DNA of 6,313 nt from Eubacteriales Family XIII. Incertae Sedis bacterium (lineage in GTDB: Bacteria; Bacillota; Clostridia; Peptostreptococcales; Anaerovoracaceae). The stretch is from NCBI GenBank assembly GCA_031257215.1, contig JAIRPC010000109.1, forward strand, positions 1 through 6,313, in the 5' to 3' direction. Of the stretch, positions 1 to 5,146 are shown piece by piece; positions within the stretch are counted from its first letter, which is position 1, and every line of letters begins with the position of its first letter. The translations under genes and the position numbers were made by a program. The notes under the pieces were generated by a model. It was not told where the DNA came from. It did not search any database and saw only the letters and a list, made by a program, of their open reading frames with translations.

Positions 1-933
1 GTCGCTATGGCCGTGTACGGCGATGGCGGCGCGGCGGGTCTGTCCGCTACGGTCTTTGATTCCGCATTGGGCGACGGCGCTTCCGCAAGCGGCGCTGCCG
101 TCATAGCGCATGATTTCACTGTGAGCCTGAGCGCCATAGGCACGGCAAGCCCAGCCGCTCTCGCGGGGGCTTCGGCGTACACCTGGAGGCGCGGCGGCAG
201 CGCGCTGACTCGGATCAGGGGCGAGGGTGTCGCAGCCGAGGGCTTCTTCTCCATCACTCAGGGCGGCGTTTACCCCGTGAGCTTCACGCCCGCTTCGGGG
301 TGGGGCGCGTCCGCGGGCGCAGTCTGCGTCCGCGAGGTTGAGGTGATAGACGATTCGCCGACGGAACCGCCAGGCGGCGACCCCGCTAGTCCAGGCTCTA
401 TCGCGGAAAAGCCCGCGACGGTCGCGACACAGGTGCGGACCCCCGTCAAGAAGCTCTATATAAAGCGGGGCGCTTCGATAACAATCCCCGCCGCCGCGTA
501 CGGCGCGAAAGACGGCAAGTCCGTCAGCGCGCGGCTCGCATGGTCAAGCTCGAACAGCAAGCGCGCGTCCGTGAGCAAGTCGGGCAAGGTCAGGGCGCTC
601 TCGCCAGGCAGGACCACCATTACTGTCCGCGCACAGGGCGGGGGCAAGGCTTCCATTGCCGTTATCGTAGTCAAGAAATCAAAGGCACCCAAGAAAATTG
701 CTCTAAGCGGCCTGCCGAAATCAAAGGTTCTCAAAAAGGGCAGGGTGGTATGGCTGAGGATGAAAATCACGCCTGCGGCCGCAACCATAACGAAGCTGCG
801 CTTCAAGTCGGGCAAGCCGTCGGTTCTGTCCGTGGACAGGGCGGGCAGGCTTGTGGCGAAAAAGAGCGGAACGGCTACGCTTACCGTTTGGGCGGGAAAA
901 AAGTCACAGAAAATTAAAATTCGCGTCAAATAA
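1..933 (+). CDS. C-terminal part of a surface/secreted protein with two Big_2 (Ig-like) domains, 5'-truncated
   Basis: The frame is open to the left edge of the window. The first ATG (position 7) has only two in-frame codons before it, so it is probably an internal Met and the true start lies outside. Residues below count from that Met. Residues 1-115 are rich in Ala, Gly and Ser and end in a beta-rich stretch (about 78-115, FFSITQGGVYPVSF onward) that looks Ig-like but is not assignable. A Pro/Gly linker follows at 116-135. Two tandem Big_2-type repeats come next, about 143-223 and 225-307. The first shows the classic pattern (WSSSNSKRASVSKSGKVRAL, then PGRTTITVRA); the second has KPSVLSVDRAGRLVAKKSGTATLTV. 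The protein ends right after the second repeat with TAA, immediately followed by a second in-frame TAA. Big_2 domains occur in bacterial adhesins and cell-wall proteins, so an extracellular location is inferred. The repeats are markedly Lys/Arg-rich. There is no LPXTG or C-terminal membrane anchor, so any attachment must come from the missing N-terminal part. Ligand unknown. Confidence 0.8.
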   Translation, partial: VAMAVYGDGGAAGLSATVFDSALGDGASASGAAVIAHDFTVSLSAIGTASPAALAGASAYTWRRGGSALTRIRGEGVAAEGFFSITQGGVYPVSFTPASGWGASAGAVCVREVEVIDDSPTEPPGGDPASPGSIAEKPATVATQVRTPVKKLYIKRGASITIPAAAYGAKDGKSVSARLAWSSSNSKRASVSKSGKVRALSPGRTTITVRAQGGGKASIAVIVVKKSKAPKKIALSGLPKSKVLKKGRVVWLRMKITPAAATITKLRFKSGKPSVLSVDRAGRLVAKKSGTATLTVWAGKKSQKIKIRVK

Positions 934-940
934 TAAGTAG

Positions 941-946
941 TATAAT
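941..946 (+). promoter_or_regulatory. Possible -10 box (TATAAT) for the DUF3048 gene
   Basis: An exact TATAAT lies 8 nt after the TAA stop of the upstream gene and about 94 nt before the DUF3048 start codon. No convincing -35 hexamer is visible 16-18 nt upstream and there is no extended TGn, so this could be chance in a short AT-rich gap. If it is used, the mRNA would have a leader of about 85-90 nt. Confidence 0.3.
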
Positions 947-961
947 AATTATTTGGAAAGC

Positions 962-1025
962 TTGTCCGATATATGGTCGGGCGGCATATGAATCAATGAC
1001 AGGCTGCGGAGGGCAGCAAAACTAG
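962..1025 (+). other. Leader of the DUF3048 gene: two weak hairpins and a possible 9-codon ORF
   Basis: Two small stem-loops can be drawn. The first pairs 962-969 with 977-984 (8 bp, three of them G-U, 7-nt loop). The second is a perfect 5-bp stem GCTGC/GCAGC (1003-1007 with 1013-1017) with a GGAGG loop. Neither is followed by a T-run, so they are not intrinsic terminators for the upstream gene. An ATG at 996 opens a 9-codon frame (MTGCGGQQN) that stops at 1023-1025, 15 nt before the DUF3048 start, but it has no well-placed ribosome binding site. No known riboswitch or leader family is recognised. Confidence 0.25.
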
Positions 1026-1039
1026 GTAAAGAGGTAAAC

Positions 1040-2308
1040 ATGAGACTGAGCAAAAAATCAAAGATAATTATTTTGGTCGCTGTAGTGGCGGTGGTCGCTA
1101 TCGTCGCACTGGTTTTCGCGTTGGGCGGGAAAAAGGAGGAGCCGAAGCCGGTAACGCCGAAGCCCGCGCCAGTGGCCACGAAAACGGCTGTCGAGGTGCC
1201 TGAGCCGACGATATACGTGTCGCCGCTCACAGGGATGCCCGTGGAGGACACGAAGAACATCAACCGCAGGCCGCTCTCGATAAAGATAGAGAACGACCCC
1301 GAGGCATGGTATCAGAAAGGGCTGAACTCCGCTGATATCGTATACGAAACGCGGGTAGAGGGAAATGTTAGCAGATTTAACTGCATATTCCAAAGCACGA
1401 TACCGGATGAAGTCGGCCCTGTCAGGAGCGCTAGGCTCTCCGACGCGTGGGTGGTGCCGCAGTACAACGGTATACTGTTTTTCTCGGGCTCCAACAGCGA
1501 GGTCAACGCCAGGCTGAGAAATGCGGGTGTCACATTCGGAAACCAGGGCGACCTGTTCCACAGGGTAAGCTTCAAGCCCATGCCCCACAATTTCTATATG
1601 AACACGAAGAACGCGTACAAGAGCTTGAAGAAAGGCAAAACCAAATTGACGGGCAAGCTGAAAACGCTCTACTACGGGTTTGACAGGGCTACGGACGGCG
1701 CGATCGTGTCAGGCACGGCGATAGTGCCGATCGTGACGGACACGGCTGTAACAACAGGCTCGGCGCTGCCGCCGGCTGACGAATTTGTCGGCGACGGATC
1801 CGCAACGGGAGCCGCCGCCTCCGTGTCAGGCTCTGCCGCTTCGGCATCGGGCGCGGCTGTTGCCACCGCTGGCGGCGTTGACAGCGGGCCGCTCCCAGGG
1901 TTCACGGGCAAGCCCGCGAAATCCCTGTCTCTGGCATTCATGTCCACGGCTATGTGGAAATGGAACAAGGACAGGGGCGTATGGCTCAGATGGACATCGG
2001 ACAAGAAGCACCTGGACGGCGCGACCGAGGAACAGGTATACACGGACAACGTAGTGGTGCTATACGCCGAATACCCGCAGGCGCAGAAGCTTGACCCCGC
2101 GGGAAACCCGACCTACAACACGGTGCTGGGCGGCGAGGGCAAGGCCCTGCTCTTCCGCGACGGCTACGTGTATGATTGCACATGGAAAGCGGACGAGGAC
2201 ACGCCGCCCGCGCTGTTCGACAAGCAAGGAAACCAGCTCCCGCTAAAACAAGGCCGAACCTGGTTCGAAGTCCCCCCGACAAAGGGCATGGATGTTAAGG
2301 TGAGGTAG
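1040..2308 (+). CDS. Membrane-anchored DUF3048 (YerB-like) protein
   Basis: 422 residues. The start is supported by AAAGAGGT (1028-1035), 4-5 nt before ATG. Residues 1-8 are basic (MRLSKKSK) and 9-28 form one hydrophobic helix, so the chain is probably membrane-anchored with the rest outside. The helix is followed by a Lys/Pro/Ala spacer (31-50). The N-terminal DUF3048 domain spans about 59-205. Its family-typical motifs are SPLTGMPVED (61-70), NRRPLSIKIEN (75-85), ADIVYETRVEGNVSRF (98-113), GPVRSAR (126-132) and HNFYMNT (183-189). A low-complexity Ala/Ser/Gly/Thr insertion follows at about 218-288, then the C-terminal DUF3048 domain at about 291-420. B. subtilis YerB is the best known relative and is a lipoprotein; here no lipobox cysteine is seen. 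The biochemical role of the family is not established, and an envelope role is inferred. The gene is monocistronic as far as visible: a 106-bp gap lies before it and a terminator 26 nt after it. Family assignment is confident; function is unknown. Confidence 0.9.
   Translation: MRLSKKSKIIILVAVVAVVAIVALVFALGGKKEEPKPVTPKPAPVATKTAVEVPEPTIYVSPLTGMPVEDTKNINRRPLSIKIENDPEAWYQKGLNSADIVYETRVEGNVSRFNCIFQSTIPDEVGPVRSARLSDAWVVPQYNGILFFSGSNSEVNARLRNAGVTFGNQGDLFHRVSFKPMPHNFYMNTKNAYKSLKKGKTKLTGKLKTLYYGFDRATDGAIVSGTAIVPIVTDTAVTTGSALPPADEFVGDGSATGAAASVSGSAASASGAAVATAGGVDSGPLPGFTGKPAKSLSLAFMSTAMWKWNKDRGVWLRWTSDKKHLDGATEEQVYTDNVVVLYAEYPQAQKLDPAGNPTYNTVLGGEGKALLFRDGYVYDCTWKADEDTPPALFDKQGNQLPLKQGRTWFEVPPTKGMDVKVR
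1709..1858 (+). repeat. Degenerate [ST]-G-[STA]-A peptide repeat inside the DUF3048 gene
   Basis: Five short motifs occur within 50 residues of the insertion between the two DUF3048 domains: SGTA (224-227), TGSA (239-242), TGAA (256-259), SGSA (263-266) and SGAA (270-273). Each is followed by a small or hydrophobic residue. The codons differ between copies (for example tcaggcacggcg versus acgggagccgcc), so this is a protein-level repeat and not a recent DNA duplication. It probably forms a flexible extracellular linker. Confidence 0.6.
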
Positions 2309-2334
2309 GCATTCTCAATCAAACAACGAAAAAT

Positions 2335-2356
2335 AAGAGTCGGGAAACCGACTCTT
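2335..2356. terminator. Bidirectional intrinsic terminator between the DUF3048 gene and rpsT
   Basis: There is a perfect 9-bp stem, AAGAGTCGG (2335-2343) with CCGACTCTT (2348-2356), around a GAAA loop, which is a GNRA tetraloop on the + strand. Read on the + strand it is followed by TTAATTTT. Read on the - strand it is followed by ATTTTT. It lies 26 nt after the DUF3048 stop and 44 nt after the rpsT stop, so it can end both convergent transcripts. Confidence 0.9.
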
Positions 2357-2400
2357 TAATTTTACTGTCGCAAACGAATGTGGGGTAGACGGGTTAGCGG

Positions 2401-3081
2401 CTACTGTTGGTCTGGCTTCTCCTCGTTCGCGCCGCCCTCTGCCGGGGCTTCATCCGCGGCTTCCTCGCCTGCTTCGTCAGCGGGCTCATCCGCTGGCGCA
2501 TCGTCTGCCGCAGGGGCTTCCTCTGTCGCTTCTTCCTCAGCGGGAGCTTCCACAGCTTCTTCTGCCGCTTCCGCAACAGCTTCCTCTGCGGGCGCTTCCG
2601 CCGCATCCGCCGCCGCCTCTTCCGCTACATCGGACTCAGCTGCCGCTTCTTCGGCTTCCGCTTCGGGGGCTGGCTCCTCGGCTTTCGCCTCATGCCTGCG
2701 ACCCTTCTTGCGCGCCAAGGCTGCCGCCTGCGCCGCTTCTTTTTCCGCGCGGCGAGCCGCTTTTTCCTCTGGCGTCGGTATTGCCGGCGGGTTCGCTTTC
2801 AGTAGCAGAGCTTCCTGCCCGAACGCGCCAACGAAGCGCTGGGTCATCCTCGACACCTTGCGTGATGCCGCGTTCTTGTGGATCGTGCCCTTGGCTCCTG
2901 CCTGCAATAGCTTCTTTTCGGCGAGGGCCAGGAAGTCACGCGCTTCCTGCTTGTTCTCGGCGGCTACTGCCGACTCGAAGCCCTTGATGATCTCTTTCAG
3001 GTGCGCCTTCACCCTACGGTTGCGCTGCGTCTTTTTCTCGATGACGCTGATGCGCTTTTTAGCTGACTTGATATTTGCCAT
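2401..3081 (-). CDS. rpsT: 30S ribosomal protein bS20 with a long acidic C-terminal extension
   Basis: 226 residues from the start at 3081, chosen because the protein then begins with the family N-terminus MANIKSAKKR and has GGGGTGA (3086-3092) as ribosome binding site 4-5 nt upstream. An in-frame ATG at 3177 would add 32 residues but lies on the predicted -10 box, so it is rejected. Residues 1-87 are a normal bS20, including the KKTQRNRRVKAHLK helix and the conserved IHKNAASRK segment (67-75). bS20 binds 16S rRNA early in 30S assembly. bS20 is normally only about 85-90 residues. Here about 139 more follow without a frame break: a Pro-containing linker (96-104), a basic, helix-prone Ala/Arg/Lys segment (about 107-133), then an Ala/Glu/Asp/Pro tail to residue 226. 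In residues 141-220, 33 of 80 are Ala and 32 are Glu or Asp, with no Lys or Arg. It is transcribed divergently from lepA, with its own promoter and terminator. Confidence 0.95.
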   Translation of the reverse strand: MANIKSAKKRISVIEKKTQRNRRVKAHLKEIIKGFESAVAAENKQEARDFLALAEKKLLQAGAKGTIHKNAASRKVSRMTQRFVGAFGQEALLLKANPPAIPTPEEKAARRAEKEAAQAAALARKKGRRHEAKAEEPAPEAEAEEAAAESDVAEEAAADAAEAPAEEAVAEAAEEAVEAPAEEEATEEAPAADDAPADEPADEAGEEAADEAPAEGGANEEKPDQQ

Positions 3082-3124
3082 TCGTTCACCCCACTTTCGC
3101 AAATATCCAAAGGAAACGCCTATC

Positions 3125-3149
3125 ACCAGCGCCCATTGCGCGGGCTGGT
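3125..3149 (-). other. Stem-loop in the rpsT mRNA leader
   Basis: ACCAGC (3125-3130) pairs perfectly with GCTGGT (3144-3149). Two more C-G pairs form inside after one bulged G, closing an 8-nt loop. It lies about 33 nt upstream of the rpsT ribosome binding site, within the predicted 5' untranslated region, and has no T-run, so it is not a terminator. Bacterial S20 is known to control its own synthesis in E. coli; whether this element plays such a role is speculation. Confidence 0.4.
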
Positions 3150-3176
3150 ATTTCCCTAACAAAATCGTACCGAACA

Positions 3177-3205
3177 ATTATATGCTATGGCGAAGCGAAA
3201 TGCAA
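3177..3205 (-). promoter_or_regulatory. Sigma-A-type promoter of rpsT
   Basis: Read on the - strand, TTGCAT (3205-3200) is followed after exactly 17 nt by a perfect TATAAT (3182-3177). The -35 box matches the consensus only in its TTG, but the -10 box and spacing are ideal. Transcription would start near 3170, giving a leader of about 88 nt before the ATG at 3081. Strong promoters are expected for ribosomal protein genes. Confidence 0.75.
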
Positions 3206-3251
3206 GGATTGCAACTAATTTTGCTGATTTTCTTTCGCCAGCCCGTTCGCT

Positions 3252-3316
3252 ACACCCCGTATAGCTCCATGTTATTCCAAATTACCAACAAAATGCCCCT
3301 TGTATAGAACGGGTGT
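3252..3316 (+). promoter_or_regulatory. Inverted repeat covering the probable lepA ribosome binding site
   Basis: ACACCCCGT (3252-3260) is complementary to ACGGGTGT (3309-3316) over 8 bp with one bulged C, across a 48-nt loop. The right arm contains GGGTG (3311-3315), the only Shine-Dalgarno-like sequence before the ATG at 3320. In the mRNA the left arm could therefore mask it. The long loop makes this weak evidence. Confidence 0.3.
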
Positions 3317-3319
3317 GGA

Positions 3320-5146
3320 ATGTATAATTCATATGTTATGTATAAACAGGATCACATAAGAAATTTTTCGATTATAGCGCATATCGACCACGGCAAGTCC
3401 ACGCTTGCCGACAGGCTTTTGGAATGCACTGGGCTTGTTTCCGACCGCGAGATGAAGGAGCAGTTTCTGGACAACATGGATCTGGAACGCGAGCGCGGCA
3501 TCACGATCAAGCTGCAAACCACGCGGCTTGCGTACAAGGCGAAGAACGGCGAGGAATATATATTGAACCTCATCGACACGCCGGGCCATGTGGATTTCAC
3601 CTATGAGGTGTCCCGCAGCCTTGCGGCGTGCGAGGGCGCGATACTGGTGGTGGACGCGACGCAGGGGGTGGAGGCGCAGACGCTGGCGAACGTCTATCTG
3701 GCCATGAACGAGGATCTCGAAATACTTCCCGTGCTGAACAAGATAGACCTGGCGAGCGCCGACCCCGACGCGGTGAAGTCCGAGATAGAGGATGTCATAG
3801 GCATCGAGGCGGGCGGCGCACCGCTCATTTCTGCCAAGGAGGGGACTGGCATAGGCGACGTGCTCGAAGATATCGTGGCGAATGTCCCCGCGCCGTCGGG
3901 CGACCGCGACGCCCCGCTAAAAGCCCTCATCTTCGATTCGTACTACGACAATTACAGGGGTGTTGTGATCTACGCCCGCGTCTTCGACGGGGCGGTCAAG
4001 GCGGGCGACATGATATGCCTGATGAACACGAACAAGGAATATGAGGTGACGGAGGTCGGGGTTTACGCGCCCGGGCCTGTGCAGACGGACGAGCTTGCGG
4101 CGGGCGAGGTCGGCTATATCAGCGCGAGCATCAAGCGTGTGGCGGACGCGCGCGTGGGCGATACGGTAACTCTGTCCGGCAGGCGGACGGCAGAGCCGCT
4201 CCCCGGTTACAAAAAGGCGCAGCCGATGGTCTATTGCGGTATCTACCCCGCGGAGGGCGAGAAATACGAGAATGTCAAGGACGCTATCGAAAAGCTCCAA
4301 GTCAACGACGCGGCGTTCCATTTCGAGCCGGAAACCTCCACCGCGCTCGGCTTCGGCTTTCGATGCGGATTCTTGGGTTTGCTACATATGGAAATAATTG
4401 TCGAGCGGCTTGAACGGGAATTTGCCCTGTCAGTTATTACTACCTCACCTAGCGTCATATACAAGGTGGAGATGTCGGGCGGCGAGGTCGAGATGATACA
4501 GAATCCGAGCAACCTGCCTGACCCCGCGCTCATAGCGCATATAGAGGAACCGATAGTGAAAGCGGACATCATGATACCGAACGACTATGTGGGCGCGATA
4601 ATGGATCTCTGCCAGGACAGGCGCGGCAAGATGTTGCACATGGAGTACATCACGGAGAAGCGGGTGCAGCTGCACTACGAGCTGCCGCTGAACGAGGTCA
4701 TCTACGATTTCTTCGACGCGCTGAAATCGCGCACGCGCGGGTACGGGTCGCTAGATTACGAGTTCGTGAGATACGAGCCGTCGAAGATCGTCAAGCTGGA
4801 CATCCTGCTGAACAAGGAGCAGGTGGACGCTTTCTCCATGCTAGTCCACGAGTCGAAAGCGTATTATCGGGGGCGGTTCGTCTGCGAAAAACTGAAAGAC
4901 ATCATCCCGCGCCACCAGTTCGAGATACCGATACAGGCCTCCATAGGGCAGAAGGTCATAGCTCGCGAGACGGTTCGAGCCTACCGCAAGGACGTTATCG
5001 CGAAATGCTACGGCGGCGATATCTCGCGCAAGAAAAAATTGCTTGAAAAACAGAAAGAGGGCAAAAAGCGCATGCGCCAGTTCGGTTCGGTCGAGGTGCC
5101 GCAGGAGGCCTTTACGGCTGTGCTTAAATATGATGAGAACAAATAA
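3320..5146 (+). CDS. lepA: Elongation factor 4 (LepA), ribosome-associated GTPase
   Basis: 608 residues, full length (E. coli LepA has 599). LepA is a translational GTPase that binds the ribosome; back-translocation and roles in 30S biogenesis or initiation have been proposed. All GTPase motifs are intact: G1 AHIDHGKST (20-28), G2 RGITIK (59-64), G3 DTPGH (86-90), G4 NKID (140-143) and G5 SAKEG (171-175). After the G domain (to about 190) come an EF-Tu-like beta barrel (about 195-290), domain III with GFRCGFLGLLHMEI, an EF-G domain V-like segment (about 405-490) and the LepA-specific C-terminal domain. That last domain ends in the diagnostic YGGDISRKKKLLEKQKEGKK region (564-583) and FGSVEVPQEAF. 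There are two start candidates. ATG 3320 has GGGTG (3311-3315) upstream. ATG 3338 would give the family-typical MYKQDHIRNF N-terminus but has no ribosome binding site. I keep 3320. The gene overlaps hemW downstream. Confidence 0.98.
   Translation: MYNSYVMYKQDHIRNFSIIAHIDHGKSTLADRLLECTGLVSDREMKEQFLDNMDLERERGITIKLQTTRLAYKAKNGEEYILNLIDTPGHVDFTYEVSRSLAACEGAILVVDATQGVEAQTLANVYLAMNEDLEILPVLNKIDLASADPDAVKSEIEDVIGIEAGGAPLISAKEGTGIGDVLEDIVANVPAPSGDRDAPLKALIFDSYYDNYRGVVIYARVFDGAVKAGDMICLMNTNKEYEVTEVGVYAPGPVQTDELAAGEVGYISASIKRVADARVGDTVTLSGRRTAEPLPGYKKAQPMVYCGIYPAEGEKYENVKDAIEKLQVNDAAFHFEPETSTALGFGFRCGFLGLLHMEIIVERLEREFALSVITTSPSVIYKVEMSGGEVEMIQNPSNLPDPALIAHIEEPIVKADIMIPNDYVGAIMDLCQDRRGKMLHMEYITEKRVQLHYELPLNEVIYDFFDALKSRTRGYGSLDYEFVRYEPSKIVKLDILLNKEQVDAFSMLVHESKAYYRGRFVCEKLKDIIPRHQFEIPIQASIGQKVIARETVRAYRKDVIAKCYGGDISRKKKLLEKQKEGKKRMRQFGSVEVPQEAFTAVLKYDENK

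Larger units (their letters stand above)
3082..3319. other. Divergent rpsT-lepA intergenic region
   Basis: This 238-bp region is more AT-rich than its flanks and contains no credible gene. On the - strand it carries the rpsT promoter, a leader of about 88 nt with a stem-loop, and the rpsT ribosome binding site. On the + strand it carries the lepA leader. No convincing sigma-A promoter for lepA is evident: TATAGC (3260-3265), TGTTAT (3270-3275) and TATAGA (3303-3308) resemble -10 boxes but lack matching -35 hexamers at normal spacing. gpr and spoIIP, which occupy this interval in Bacillus subtilis, are absent. Confidence 0.7.

Noticed and set aside
456..929. Antisense open frame (157 codons) opposite the Big_2 gene
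   Set aside because: It overlaps fully with a convincing domain-bearing gene on the other strand. Such shadow frames are common in GC-rich DNA, and the same applies to the long antisense frames within lepA and hemW.
962..984. Possible intrinsic terminator after the Big_2 gene
   Set aside because: The stem depends on three G-U pairs and is followed by GCATATGAAT, with no T-run.
996..1025. 9-codon leader ORF before the DUF3048 gene
   Set aside because: There is no well-placed ribosome binding site and no regulatory codon pattern. It is mentioned only within the leader entry.
3086..3136. 16-codon leader ORF on the - strand upstream of rpsT, whose stop overlaps the rpsT ribosome binding site
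   Set aside because: The stop position is suggestive of coupling, but its ATG lies in the stem-loop with no ribosome binding site and the peptide (MGAGDRRFLWIFAKVG) shows no attenuator-like codon run. Chance is the simpler reading.
3082..3177. Upstream in-frame ATG that would extend bS20 by 32 residues
   Set aside because: The extended start would sit on the predicted -10 box, and the start at 3081 has both a proper ribosome binding site and the conserved MANIKSAKKR N-terminus.
2378..3307. Long Ser/Ala-rich open frame on the + strand (309 codons) opposite rpsT
   Set aside because: It is the antisense of the bS20 core, its Ala/Glu tail and the promoter region. The GCN/GAR codons of the tail leave few stops on the opposite strand. 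It has no family similarity and no ribosome binding site.
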